64,000 nucleotides of DNA, taken from contig NC_058341.1 in NCBI RefSeq assembly GCF_905475395.1, forward strand, positions 66,595,501-66,659,500. The letters run 5' to 3'. Every line of letters starts with the position of its first letter. Position 1 is the first letter of the stretch. Under the pieces are notes generated by a model that worked only from the letters and a program-made list of their open reading frames with translations, did not search any database and had not been told where the DNA came from. The translations under genes and the position numbers were made by a program. This document shows, one piece after another, positions 43,742 to 58,300 of this stretch. The stretch is from Chrysoperla carnea (Eukaryota; Arthropoda; Insecta; Neuroptera; Chrysopidae).

Positions 43742-45436
43742 GGATATTACATATAAATGGCTAACGAGATGTTTGCCAAACTGTATAGTAATTGTAACTG
43801 TATAGTAATTATATGAATATATAATAAACATTTATAGCAAAAAATCCATTACGAAATATTGTGTATGCAAATATGCTTTTCTCGAGTACTTTTGATCTAA
43901 TAAATGTAATTTAAAATATAAAAATTAAATTAAGTGCACTCACTAAGTAAGTAATTAGGTGACGTAAATACCAGAAATGTTTTATAGTGTGGAGTTTTTC
44001 AGTTAGTTTCTCTGCCCAACAGTTCTTTTTTTGGAAAGGATGATAAATTATTTTTATTTTTCTACTGCCCATGGTATTAATTACATAGTTTTTTGTAAAC
44101 TTCCCTGTGTAAGAAGTTATGGCAATGGATCCGATTTTAGAAATCGAAATTTTGAACATATCTTTACGTTTCATGGTTATGACAAGGCACTGACACCAAT
44201 TTGGAGAAGTATGTGTGTGTGTGTGTGTGTGTGTGTTCGTAGACATTTTTTTCGTCGTTGATATTGCACGAACAAAAAATTATATCGACTTCGTTGAGGT
44301 GTCGATCGAAGCGTATTAACGGCCATATGATCCGAAAAGAATTTCATTCACATTCGGTTGAGTCGTTACGAATCGGGCGAGTTAAATTCTTCCCTGACCG
44401 ATATCGTGCGAACATAAAATGATATCGATTTCGTTGACAACCAACAGTCTAGCGATTGAATGAAGGAAAGGTGGTTATGAGCGTGGTGATATGGTATGAC
44501 TTCACAACGAGAAGAAACAGAAAGGAACGCATCATATCGTCCGATTAAGGGAAAAGGAAAAACGTGTATACTCTATTTCAACCAACTAGCTCCTTACGAA
44601 AAAGATTTAAAAAATCTTTCGGGTCGAAAGATCTTTAAGGAGGGGAGGCATTGTATGAAAATTGAGTTTGGCATACTTGAGTAACTATGGAAAATAATGA
44701 ACAATGAACCTGGTATCTTAAGCAACTACGTATATGGAAAAGTGTAGTAATAATTGGAGAGCCAGGCCAAAAAAATTCTTCGGCTGACTGATCAGCTCTG
44801 TTCTAACATTTAACTGACATTATTGCATTTAATCGAAAGAAAATACGTTTAAAGTTGATCGATAATTGTTGGTCAAAGTCATGGACACAGGAGACTGTCC
44901 TCTACTGCCCTTGACTGGCTAAAGCATTTTTCCATAGTTAGCGTGCTTTCTTTCGATGAAATGCAATAATGACATATTTTTAAGTCGCATTTCCTCCGAA
45001 AACTGCCGATTTTCGAAAAAATGGTTTATATGAAAAATGTTAGTTTTTTTATGAGGATCAATTTTCTAATTTAAAATGCTATTCTATTTCTTACCGTTTA
45101 GGATCTAAATTGGCCAGTAAAGAAATCCGAAGAACTATGTCCAATCTGATGTCACCCATCAAACTCTGCAACTTTTGTTTAAGTTATTTTTTGATTTGTT
45201 AACTACAAAAAGAACTATTAGCCATTCCAGATTAAAATGATCTGTATACATACATAACATATATATATATATATATATATAAATTTTAACGATGGCCATT
45301 TTTGACATCTATTAGGTAGGATCAGGATCGATGCACATTTGAAGAAATTTTTTCAAAATACCATCATCAGCACAAAAGCAATAGCTCCATTTCCTTCGGC
45401 AATTCGATAATAATGTCTATCTTACATTATAAATTA
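43742..45436. other. Intergenic region, no gene recognised
   Basis: Holds a (GT)n run at 44212-44236 and short TA runs near 45260. Reading frames of 60-110 codons here overlap on both strands and match no family. Confidence 0.35.
44212..44236. repeat. (TG)12 microsatellite
   Basis: An uninterrupted TG run of 24-25 bp. Confidence 0.9.
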
Positions 45437-46108
45437 ACTAGCGACCCGCCCCGGCTTCGCACGGGTGCAATGCTGATACTAAATACACTACAGAAAAATT
45501 GTGAACGTTGTATATAAAAACATAGCGGCCCGCTCTGGCTTCGCACGGGTATAAAATATATAGCCTATGTGATTGAAATCGATCCAGTAGTTTTGATTTA
45601 TTCATTACTGCCCGTGGCCCGCACGCGTTAAATTTGGAGTAAAACAATCCCCCTTTCCCTCATGAAGATTTCCTGCTATCTTTGGAATATCTAAATTCAT
45701 ACACTACATTTTTAAAAATCGCTTCGAAAATTAGCCATTATTTGTCGTAAAAAGTAAATTGTGGGTTATCCATAAAAAAAGTTATTGTGGGTTATCTGTT
45801 TCTGTAGACCTTTTCAATGTGTACAATACTTAGTACATTATTTTGATAAAACTCGTAGGGTCCAGCCTGCGTTTGCAATGTATGCGGAAAAAATGTAATT
45901 ATTTACGACATCACATTAGAAACCTCAAAAATAGCAGTACTTCTCCACTATTTAATGGATGTTATTATACATATAAATCTTCCTCTTGAATCACTCTATC
46001 TATTAAAAAATGCATCAAAATCCGTTGCGTAGTTTCAAAGATTTAAGCATACAAAGGGACATAGGGACAGAGAAAGCGACTTTGTTTTATACTATGTAGT
46101 GATTTTGC
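45437..46108 (-). mobile_element. Helitron-like element(s), minus orientation
   Basis: Two adjacent copies of the end motif: ACTAGCGACCCGCCCCGGCT near 45440 and AGCGGCCCGCTCTGGCTTCG near 45530, both with GCTTCGCACGGGT. On the minus strand this is a GC hairpin followed by CTAGT. The distal part (AATCACTCTATCTATTAAAA, GCGTAGTTTCAAAGATTTAA) matches 52.85-52.95 kb. Confidence 0.6.
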
Positions 46109-46233
46109 GATATTTATGTTTTTATTAAAAATAAATAATATGTTTTAAAATAAGCAAGAATTAATCAGGGTCTTTTATTGTACCGAACCTAAATATTTTT
46201 ACATTATTATTTATTTATTATTATTATTACAGC

Positions 46234-46239
46234 TTTATT
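46234..46239 (-). terminator. Hgd polyadenylation signal
   Basis: Minus-strand AATAAA about 20 bp after the Hgd stop codon, giving a very short 3' untranslated region if used. Confidence 0.5.
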
Positions 46240-46258
46240 AAAATACATCAACTAGAGA

Positions 46259-46393
46259 TTAAATATTTAAGCTTCTGTTAAAATTTTTCTCTAATGTCTG
46301 CCAACATTTATAATATTCTGCATCTAATTTTTGACATATTTCAGCACCCCATTTTGTAACGGCCATACTCAATGAACTCTCAAACATAAACGC
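46259..46393 (-). CDS. Hgd: Hgd coding exon 6 (terminal)
   Basis: Residues 394-437, [16 protein letters not shown] to NRSLNI, then TAA. The acceptor is TTGATTGTAG. Confidence 0.96.
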   Translation of the reverse strand, partial: AFMFESSLSMAVTKWGAEICQKLDAEYYKCWQTLEKNFNRSLNI

Positions 46394-49300
46394 CTACAAT
46401 CAAAAAGAATACAAGCTATTAATAATCAACAATTACCCAAAGGTCGATGTTCAATTTCTTTGATGAAATTAGTACCTATAACTTAGAAAGCTTTAGATGA
46501 CATTCCATTTCAAATAATTTAAACAAATATATAAATAATTTTTAAAAATTGTGTCTATGTTTTACTTCGGCGAGGAAATTAAGCATTTTAACTTTAAAAT
46601 TTCTAAAGTGAGATGGATTGGGATGCGGTTTTTATACCATGTGTATATGAAATATACATAGTATATTAAGTTTAGTCCCAAGTTTGTAACGCTTAAAAAT
46701 ATTGATGTTACGAAAAAAAATTTGGTATACGTGTTCATAGAATCATCTAATTAGTCCATTTTCGGTTGTCCGTCCGTCTGTGAACACGATAACTCAAAAA
46801 CGAAAAAAGATATCAAGCTTTTACAGCGTACTCATGACGTAATATGTTTTATAAGATCAAAATGAATAAAATAAGGTTGGATAGATTCATGAAATATTGC
46901 TAACTATTGCGAACATTCGGATTTGCTTACTCCTCCAAAATCTCTTAAAAAAAGCTATGAGTTAATTTGCAACAAGATTAGACATTACAGACACAATAGA
47001 AGTGGAGATATTTGCACCTCCAATCAGGGAGTGAAGTTATGGATAATGTGAGGATATTTCCCTTCAGAATGAGAAATATTTGCACCTGGAAGGGAGTCGA
47101 AACTAGCTGCCAAATAGCAGTATTAAGAGTATTTTTTTCTAATGGGTCTAAAGGGTCTAATCTTGGATCTTATTGACAGATAGGGTATCGACTAACCTCC
47201 CCCCATGATTACATATCCGCAGGAATTTTGAAAAATTTTGTAGTCGTATATATTAACCCTGATAGAAGACAGGTAATCGAAATGTAGATCAAAGCGGTTG
47301 ATAGACCCATCGCTACCTATCTATCTGCCCATGTTTCCCAATGCAGGTATATCGCAATTTACGATTTACGTACGTGCCCCATTTATAGATAAGTTTATTA
47401 TTCTCTCTCAAGCTCTAAACGAAAGTGTACATACCATTGTTCCAACAGCAATTTTTTCTGGTTTCAAATTGACTGTTGATGCACCTTTAAAACACGTGGT
47501 ATCTGGTCCATGAGGAGTCATCATTGAATGTAAACTAGCGCCACCAGCTGTAAAACTATCAGTTTTTGCCTCATATTGACCTTTTATTAAGCCCATAAAC
47601 TCAGACATACAATTTCCTGAGAAAAAAATGTTCTACTTGAAAAATTTTTTCATCCAAAATGCGATTATTTATTGGGTTTAGGTTAAAAACATAAAAATAA
47701 TATATCATTGGTCGTGAGTCGTGATAAAACTTGATATTTCAATTTCAAAATACTAATGCGATTATCAGAGATCCACTATTCATGTCATTTTATCCCCTCG
47801 TTAGAGCTTCCTATTATATATATATTAAGATTCTTTTTGTTGAGATGGTTATTTTGTTCTTTTAAAATTCTGTGACACCAACAAAGTCTTTCTTTTATCG
47901 AAATAATTATGTAAAAAACTATTTTTCTCAATCTTCTAATAATAATTTATTATTACTTATAGGGGCTTTAGAGAGTTAAGAGGATATATATGGCGTAAAA
48001 TAAAATTTATGGCGTAAAACAGCGCCTCAGAGTGAGGGGCTGGAAACTAAATAAAACCGTTCAACGCATATGTTGTATTCTAGTCACTCATTTGCTGACG
48101 CTAGTATACGGGGTGTTCCAAACCACCCGTCCAGGCTGATTATTCTGAATAGTTTTCAAAAAAAATTGAAACGAAAAAACACGTATCAAATATTTTTTGA
48201 AACTCTATCTAACCATACCAAAAACACCCTCCACCCTCAACCCCTGTTAGGGGTAGGGGGTGTAACTTGAAAAAATCAAATGGAAACCCCTATTTTTTTC
48301 TGCAGATTTGGATTCTTCAGAAGAAAAGACAAACATTTTGTCTAAGAAATTTTTCCCGATTTTCGGTAGATCGCGCTACAATCGACAAAAATCGTTCTTT
48401 TAGATTTGGCATAAGAATTGCGCCGTTCAATGACAAAATTCAAAACGAAAAAGTAAAAAAAAAAATAAAAACACAAACACACAGAACCAAAACAAAAACA
48501 AAACAAAAGCAACACAAAAGTTAGAAATTCAACGAAAATAAAAGAGAAGCGAAAATGTCGAATTGCAGTAATTGAGGTAAACCACTAGACAATTGGGAGG
48601 ATGCTAAATAAAGCTCTTAGAAAGAATTAGATATGAATCATTTTAGATTTAATTTTTTTTCAGACTTTCCAAAATAAAAAAAAAACATTTTTACAAAAAT
48701 AATTTTTCTAAATCATAATAAAATATGAAAAACAAAAACAGAATAGTCTTTTCTTCAAAAAAACAAAAACAAAATTGAAAATAACTATTCTCGACTCAAA
48801 AAACTTTTCTCGCCTTCACTTGAACTGCAATTCTAATGCCAAATCTAAAAGAACGATTTTTGTCGATTGTAGCGTGATCTACCGAAAATCGGGAAAAATT
48901 TCTTAGACAAAATGTTTGTCTTTTTTTCTGAAGAATCCAAATCTGCAGAAAAAAATAGGGGTTTCCATTTGATTTTTTCAAGTTACACCCCCTACCCCTA
49001 ACAGGGGTTGAGGGTGGAGGGTGTTTTTGGTATGGTTAGATAGAGTTTCAAAAAATATTTGATACGTGTTTTTTCGTTTCAATTTTTTTTGAAAACTATT
49101 CAGAATAATCAGCCTGGACGGGTGGTTTGGAACACCCCGTATATTTCAAATTCAACTTCATATTCAGATCAATTTCAACACATGGGATCCTCTATCTTCA
49201 GGCACTTCACCCACTTTCATCACACAATTAATTCGCACAAACATATACAGTATGTCGCATTTAAGATGAAGACACTCTCACACTTTCGTTATTTTAGGAA

Positions 49301-52300
49301 TATCGATTTGAAAATTTGTACCGTAATACAGGGGGGTGGGTCACATTTTTTAAGATATGTAACCGAAATCAGAACATTAAACTAAGCCTACTAAAAATTG
49401 ACAAATAGGACAAATTCTTAAAATTTTGCCTAGCGCCAGAGATGGTTAGAGATATCGAAAAAGATTAATAGAAAAAGTTGCTTAGAATATTTTTTTATAC
49501 CCATACACCGATTATCATCACATGAAATTTGTCATGAAAATCGGTATATGGGCATAAAAAAATATTCTAAGCAACTTTTTATAATAATTTTTTTCGATAT
49601 CTCTAACCATCTCTGGCGCTAGACAAAATTAAAAGAATTTGCCCTATTTGTCGATTTGTAGTAGGCTGAGTTTAAGGTTAAGGTTTCGGTTACATATCTT
49701 AAAAAATGAGACCCATCCCGCGGTATGACTGTGCAAATTTTCAAATCGATATTTCTATAAATGACGAAAGTGTGAGGGTGTCTTCATCTTAAATGCAGGT
49801 ACACAAAGCTTTAAAAATCACTAAACATGAAATAGTTATTTTAAAGGGAGTGGAACATGTTGATTGCAGAAATAATGTTCCCAAAAGGCGCTCCATTTAT
49901 ATTTACTCAGTTTGCATATAAAATTCCAGAACTCTACCGAATTTGGAGGAAGTGTAGAAGTGCGCAAGGCTTAAATACCCCTGAATTTGTAAATCAACGG
50001 CGAAAAAAGAGTTGGCAAATGCAAGTACTAATTTTAAATCCTCTTTCTCTTCTTGGAGAGACTGTAAAGTTGTACAAAATCTTAAAGCCATGAAAAAACT
50101 TGACATTTCGATATAAAGAAGGAGGAAGATGACGCTAATCGGATAAAAACTCTTAATGACATCGAAATCAGTAAAAAAATTAGGAAATGTATAATCAAAC
50201 TTACTGTGATAGTATGGTGGTCTAAATGTGTGTTCTTGAACTGACCATCTTGGTGGAAATATTACAAAATCAGCAATGGCAGTTCCTGGTTTTGTTGATG
50301 GGCACGTAAGTACCGTGAATATTGACGGGTCACAATGATCATATGATACAGAATTGATAACATTAAAATGTTCCAAACAATATTTATATGGAACATAATT
50401 TCCATGCCATGCCACAACGTCAAATGGGCTATGATTTTGTGTGGCCACAAATAAATGGCCTTGAAATTTAGAATAGATTTCAAATTGTGTTTCATTATCT
50501 TCAAACCAGGCTGTGGGCATTAAAAAATCACGCGGATTTGCTAAACCATTTGCTCCAATTGGTCCTAAATCAGGTAATCGAAAGTGATTATCAAATACTT
50601 CGAGTATGTAACCACGTGATGGCTCTGTAATATCGACAGAAAATTTGATTCCTTGTTGTATAACACATATTTCATTTTGTTTGACGTCCATTTTTCCAAA
50701 TTCTGTGGTAATGTGTAAATCACCTTTTTGTGGAACTGTAACACAAAAATTATAATAACAAGCAATTATTTATTTAGTATTTCAGGGTTTGACAAAAGTT
50801 TAGTATACGGCACACGAAGTTGTTGCAGTAAAGTGTCATAACAGCTTTCGCCTGTTAGTTTTGTTTTAAGTGACGATCCAGGAGGACATAATCGAAATAA
50901 TGCCTTCCTATCTTCATACTCAAAAAAACGGGTAATTATGCAGGATAATATTTACTCAAAAATGGGTCATAACGCAGCAGAATGCTCATACAATCCATTT
51001 TTTCAATATTTCTTTCGTACAAATTAAATGCCAAAAAGTGCCAATAAAAAGTCACAACATTTTTATTAATTAAAAGTCACTTTCAATCAGTTTGCATAAA
51101 AATTTTTAGAACTTTAGAATTTGGAGAAATCGCGTAGGGTCTGCAATTTTTAGAAAAAAGAAGGAAAGGGTTTTGGAAGTCGCTACTCCTAAAAAGCTTT
51201 TTTCGGTACTAACTAAATTCAAATATAAATATTCAATGCTTTTTTCGTATTTAAATTGAAAGAAATCGGAATATTGAAAAAAAGGTGCCAATAATGTCAC
51301 AAATCACTTTATAAGCCCGCCTTCATTTATTAAGAAACTTTTTGTAGCGTGTTCATAGGACCCCAAAGAACATTAGTCCAACTTAACCTAATCATAGAGG
51401 CGCATAGAGCTCCGTGGGGGGAGCGTGTAGCCCGAAATTTTGTTTAATTGCTTATTTTGGCTAGTAGGTATTTTAGGTCAATGAATGGGAATCCACTGAT
51501 TCTGTCTCGTCTTCTAAAAATCGGGCCATTTTGACTGGAAATTCCACTTTTTGGCACAAAAACGAGAAAACGAGAACCTAAGTATTTTTTATTGTCCAAA
51601 CTCCTCTGCTCTAGGAGGTATTTTTCGTTGCTGATTACGAATACGATGTCAGATTCTACGGATTCTGTCTCGTATTACGAAAATAGTGCCGATTTTGGCC
51701 AAGAATTTCACTTTTTTGACACAAAAACGGCAAAAATCACACACACAATTTTCATGTTCAGAAAAAAATATTTAATTAGTAGTTACTGCTTAAAAGACGT
51801 GATAGTGAAAAAAATACCCTCTAGAGCAGAGTTCGGGCGATAAATACTTTGCCGTTTTTGTGCCAAAAATGTGAAATTTCTGGTCAAATATGGCACGATT
51901 TTCTGAGACGGATGACAGAAGCGTGGCAGAATCCGTGTAATCAGACATCGGGTTTGTATTCAGTGGCCAAAAATACCTTCTAGGTGACAATTTTCACCCA
52001 AAAGAGGCATTTAAAAAAATTTTGGGCTACATGTACCCCCCGCTGGTGCCCTATACTCTCCTATGACTAGATTAAGTTGGCTGAATGTTCCTAGGGTTCC
52101 TATAAATATGTTTTCCAACTTTTCCAATGCATCCCGGCTTATAACTGAATTATTTAAATTATTTAAGAAACAAATCTTTTTACCATGTATGAAATATATC
52201 AAGGTATACTAAGTCTAGTCCCAAGTTAGAGCGCTTAAAAATATCGATGCTACGAATAAAATTTTGGTAAATGTGTTCATAAAATCACTTTATTAGTCCA

Positions 52301-55300
52301 TTTACGGTTATCCGTCTGTGGACTCGATATCTTAAAAACGAAAAGATCAAGCTGAAATTTTAATAGCGTGCTTAGGACGTAAAATGTGAAATAGACTGCG
52401 TAACTGAGCAATGTAGGTCAAGTGGGTCTTGTAAACCGTTAACCGTTAACATCACTGTTTACCCGTGAAGGCGGAAATTAGGTATGCAATTGGGTATGCA
52501 AACTATGTATATATGTATGTATTGTATTGTATCAAGCTTACCTCCACTCTCACCCCTCCCCCCCCCCATATCCCCTTGCGAAGGGGTTATAGTTTTGCAA
52601 TGTACTCGTCATGAACTTTTATTTGATATCCCACTTGAGTATATTTGAAAATATTAGATTATTCACCCCCACTTTCTGGCTCCACCTTTCCACCCCCCGA
52701 AGGTTAAAAGTAGATAAAACAATCCTTGAACCTGATTGTATATCTAATTAATAGTTGAGCTTAATCGATGCATAACTTTTTAAGTTTTTGAAACACACCC
52801 TTTCAATCCCTATTCCTACCCCTTACTCTACTACATTATGCATGTATTATACATACAAACCTTCTTCTTTAATCACTCTATCTATTAAAAAAACCGAATC
52901 AAAATCCTTTGCGTAGTTTTAAAGATCTAAGCATACATAGGGATTCGTGATAGACAGAGAGTTTGTTTATAGCAGATAATGTGTTCCCTGAGGAAGTGAC
53001 AAAAAAGGTACTCTTATTACACTGTGTGTAAGAATGGCTATCTTTCTTTACTAACATGATGTAAAATAACAAACGATTGCGTAATGAACACTGCTTATTC
53101 ATAGTATTTCAACATTTAACTCAGTTAATTGCTTGTTTTCACTTGTTTGTATATAACAACTAAAATAAAATTTGAATATGTATCCACCCAAAAAATCGTG
53201 ATCAGTAGCTCAAAATACTTACATATAAAAAATTTGGGTGAGTTACTCAAAATAAAAATAGACAGTGGGCTCTTCTTTGTTTCAGTATTACAGTTATCAT
53301 CATTGATAAATGAAATAATGATACCAAAAATCTGTTTGATTATTCAGAGATTATATATGAAAGGTGTTATTGCACTTTATAGAAACAACTGGCAACATAA
53401 GTTATTCTAAGCTTCAGTGACTCCTCTAAAAATCTATCAGATAGCAGCTTGCCTAAAAAGAGTTACATACCAATTAAAAAATCACCATCGGAATTATAAA
53501 AACATGAATTTGACATTGAAATATTGCAACTATAAATATGAATAGCTACGCCATGTCTAGTTTTTGGATCACCTGCTCCACAAACTGTACTTAAACCACT
53601 AACAAAATCTATTTGGGTATTATCATCTGGTAAATCAAATGGTTTCCAACGCATCTAAAAATACAATAAAAGTTGACCAGTTAAAAAAAAATTAAGTGAT
53701 ACATTTTTACATAAAATACGGTCTAACCAATGTTAGTGTTGTCGATGAAGCAGAAAACATAATTTTATCTAACATGCTCTGATTTTTGGACAGGACTACA
53801 TGCAAATTTTTTTTAATTTGTCAGCGGTTAGGAGATTTCATACTAAAATCATTATTACTATAACATGTGTGTTTGTACCATCTAGGCATATACATATCTG
53901 TAGTATGACAAAATACATCCGTTTAATAATGAATCTAAGCGAGAGGTATTATATACGTGTATTGAACATTAGTTGGAAGACGCTTGGAGATTGGGAGTTT
54001 TTTAGTTGCAGACAACTAGTAAGTATGCAACAAAACTCCCACTCTCTGCATGCATACAACAGAAGATCTGTGGTATCGTATCTGTAGTCTTACAACACAT
54101 GTATATAATACCTCTCGCTTAGATGCATTACTAAACGGATGTATTCTGTCATACTTGTGATATTTATATGTCTAGATGGTATAATACACTAATCATTTTA
54201 GGCGAAAAATGTGTAAAATGAGGAATTTTTTTTTTACCTCAACCAAGTTTTTAAAAAATGTTCTGGAAGGTGTATAGATTAAAATCTAACTTCGTGCTGC
54301 TAGAAACTTTTGCTATTGCTATTGGCCAAATAGGAAAATTATTGGAATCCATTTCTGAGGTGATTTTTGAAAGTTTTAAAATATTTAACAAAATGGATTT
54401 GCAAGTATACTCAGGGGTTTTCGGGACTATCGATTATGATTCCGTAGGTCAGAATTCCAATATACTCCCCCTCCTGGCGTAGTTCATCCACTGCTGGTTC
54501 AAAACAGTAACGTTCTGAAAATATTCAACAAAATGGGCTAGAAGGGCTTTTAGGGATCACTGATCACGATTCTGAAGCCAGAATTCCGATATACTGCTTC
54601 CCTCCTGGGGTAATTCACCCCTACTGGTTCAAAACAGAAATACTCTTTAAATATCAAAAAAATATGCTAAAAATTATACTCGGGGATTTTTTGGTCCCCT
54701 GATCACGATTCCGAATTCTGATATACTCCTCTCCCTCTGACATAATTCATAATTTTGTCAAAGTTTATAGAATTATGATTTCGGTATCGCGATCAGCGAC
54801 CCCAAAAACCCCTAGTTAAATTTTTTTGGCCAATTTTTTTAAATATTTATAGAACATGGCTGTGGCAGGAAGGGATAGTATCGGGATTCAGACTTCGGAA
54901 TCACGATCAGCAACCCCGAAACCCATCGAGTATACTTTTTTGACCAATTTTGTTGAATATATACAGAATATTGTTGTTTTGTGCCTGCGGAATCGAATTG
55001 CCTCTGAGTATACCTTTTTGGTCCATTTTTCGAATATTTAGAAAATATTGCTGGTTTTTACCAATAGAGGGCGAATTACTCCAAGAGGGAGTAATATATC
55101 GGAATTCTGACTTCGAAATCGTAAATCGTTTAATACGTAAAAAATCACCTCAGAAATGGATTCCTATTGCCTATTTGGCCAATAGCAATGCTCAAACTTT
55201 CCAGCGACACCAAGATAGATGTAGATTTTGATGTCTTTATTTTATATAAAAAAATGACCCGATAGGTGGAGGTACAAAAAAAAAATCCCATTTAAGTTAG

Positions 55301-58300
55301 AATGAAGTTTTGAATCAGGTCAGGTAATTGGTATCCACTGTGAATCATGTCGATTAATGGCTTCGGTTCAAAATAAAAATTATAAATTCAATTGATAATC
55401 GCAAATACGAATACGTAATTTAAACGATTGTAAGATTTATCCTCGTAATATAAAAATCAACCAAAACTAACTTGATTTGGATCTGGATATTGTTCGTTCC
55501 AATTATTTGTTAAATTACGATGATTGACTGGTTTATAGGGTTGATGCATTACTGATGGTCGGATTCGATATAACCATGACCGCTGATTTTCATTTCGAGG
55601 CGCAGTAAATGCTGTTCCAGATAATTGTTCTGCATATAAACCATAAGGGCATTGCTGTGGACTGTTTTGATTTTTAGGTAATGCGTTTGGATAATCTGGA
55701 TGTTCGGACTGTAGTTCTGACCCAAAGCCTGATAAGTACTGAAAACAAAAACATTAATTGAATAAATAAAAGTCTTGGTTGATATATGTACTATTGTCAA
55801 ATAATAAAATATATCAAAGTTTCAAAGAATTCACATGTGAGTGTTATAATTGTATCTAATCCTAATTTTTCGAAATATGTTTTAGAAAACTTTTTTTGAT
55901 TTTTTTCATAAATTTTCATAAAGCTCGCATGTTGAAACTACCTACAAATTTTCATCTTTCTATTTTTATATTTTTGGAGAAAATGGACACCAAAGTTTTG
56001 CCTTAATTTGCCCCTGCATGAGAAAACAATGATGTTTACGAAAAAATTTTTCAAACAATGTTTATTTCGGTATAAGAAACATTTTTTACATTTAAACTTT
56101 TGTTCTATCTTGTACGGTTTACCATATAAGCAAAACTCACAATTTTTGTATTTCTCAAATTTTTCAAGTATCATTTCCCAAAAACTATTAAGACATACGG
56201 AACTGTGGATTGGCTTCAATTGTTTCAAATTTAGTATACTTTCAAAATGATAGTGTCAACTAATGTCAAAAGCTCATAGTTTTTGATTTAAGCTGCAAAA
56301 ACTGAAAAAGTAAAAAATTTGGCAGTTTTTCACGTATTACGCAGGAGCACAACTTTTTTTTTGCTTGCAAAACGTGGTTTCACACTCTCCTAAGGGGTCC
56401 AAATAGCACACCAAAAAAGTAGCTTTACATCGCGTTTTGTGATTTTAACACTTTTTTTTTTTTTTTTTTTTTAAGATTTTACTGGCGTTACGGTATTTAT
56501 AAAATTAATCGGCTTAAGTCGTCGGCGAGTACTGCTCGCTGTCCTACCGTTAGTTGTACTTCTTGAGTAGTTGAGAAATTGAGTATGTATTAGTTACTAA
56601 AATAAGTACCCGTTATAATCGTATCGTTACGTTACTCATTAAGTACTTTGTTACATGTTACCTAATAAAATTTCAATTGTTAAAATTGTATGTCAGTTGT
56701 GGTTCAACTGTAGGTATATAAGTCAAAGTGTATTCGTTGTGTGCGTAGTCATGGTAGGGGACAATAAAATCGATGCCAGCGCTTTAAGTGAAAAATTTTG
56801 GAGTTAAAGGGGGCTGTTATGACTAATTTGCAATTCTTTACATGTTAATATAATAGAAATGTCAAATTAAAATTATTGAAAAACACGAATTAATTAAAAT
56901 TAATGCATTAAAAATTGTGAAAATAAGAAATTAAGTTGAACAAATATTATTTTTCAAATGTAAATTATCATAATTATTTATTTAAATTTGTGAGACAAGA
57001 ATATTAAATTTTAAATGTAAGTCTTTAATGCAATCCATACAATTATATATGCATCCATACAATTCCATAATTAAAGTAGTGTATCGTTACCATGGAAACG
57101 AAACTCACGCACGGAGCGAATACATTTTAAATAAAATAATTTTAGTAACGAGATAAATTCGTGAAAAACGTTTCAGTACTTGGTACTAGATAGCGTACCC
57201 GTTACTCAGTACTCGGTACATACCATAGAGGTAATAACCTAGAGGTTTAAAGTTGTTGGAAACGGAATAAATGAATTCTTGACCGCTGAAAAAGAGATCA
57301 ACAAAAGGGCGCTCTTCCCTCTTTGTCTCGCAGCCTGTTACCGTGCAAGTATTTTGAATTATTGTATAAACACATACAAAAATCAGCCAGCTTTAATTTA
57401 CTGCATATGACTTTCATTGAAGAAATTAATTAGAATAACCTTTTTTGAATATTTTTGTTCCTATAAATATGAAAATTTTGAAAATATTATTATTTCTATA
57501 ATATTTAAAATATACTTAACCTAAAATATCACAAAGCCTCTTAAAAAAAGTCAGTCATCGAAAAAATGGTCAGTCGTTGCTTTCTTTGTGGTACTAAAAC
57601 AGCAAATTCGATAACGCTTGAGAAGGAAAAACTATAAATTTTTCCGATATGCATCAATACACACTAGCACAATGCATTGAAATAGTGAAAATTCATTACA
57701 AAAATTCTCAAACAAAATTATTCTCAGTGATGAGGTTCATTTCCAACTCTCCGGGTACGTGAATAAGCACATCTGTCGAATCTGGGGGTCATACACATCG
57801 AGTGATAGTTTGTTGCCGTTTTTGGAGTGGCGGTCTTATGGCCATATTTTATCGAAAATGATGCTCGTACGACCGTTTTAGTGAATGGATTGCGTTACCG
57901 AACGATGTTGTTTTATTTGGAAACGAAAATATTTTGACAACATATAACATTGACGCATAATTGACAACAGCTATATGCGCCTCTTTTTTTGCTCTTTCTC
58001 AATAACCGTTTGGATGTCCACTTTACGGCTCTATGTTATTGCCTCTATGGCACATACGGTTTGCTACAGCTCTAGTTAGTTGTCTGCGAGACCTTTGGCA
58101 AGGGCCACCGCACGCGCCACCGTAGTGATTTCAATACGTTTCTATTTTTCACTTTATAATTGGTGTATGCCAAGTTTTTCAGTTATAGAAAATCATTTTT
58201 TTCTGTTGAAGAAAAAGAGGAAATTTTTCTGTTTACCCGGTTAATTTTTCGTTAAACAGCGGCTTATTATGAGCTTATTTTCAATTGAATTGGGAAAAGT

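Noticed and set aside
48267-48981. Two reading frames sharing [15 protein letters not shown] on opposite strands
   Set aside because: Exact arm copies of the foldback at 48110-49139; the identity comes from the palindrome, not from coding constraint.
49903-50204. Extension of Hgd exon 4 past 50205
   Set aside because: The Hgd family sequence breaks at a GTAAGT donor and resumes in exon 5; the extra residues are intron.
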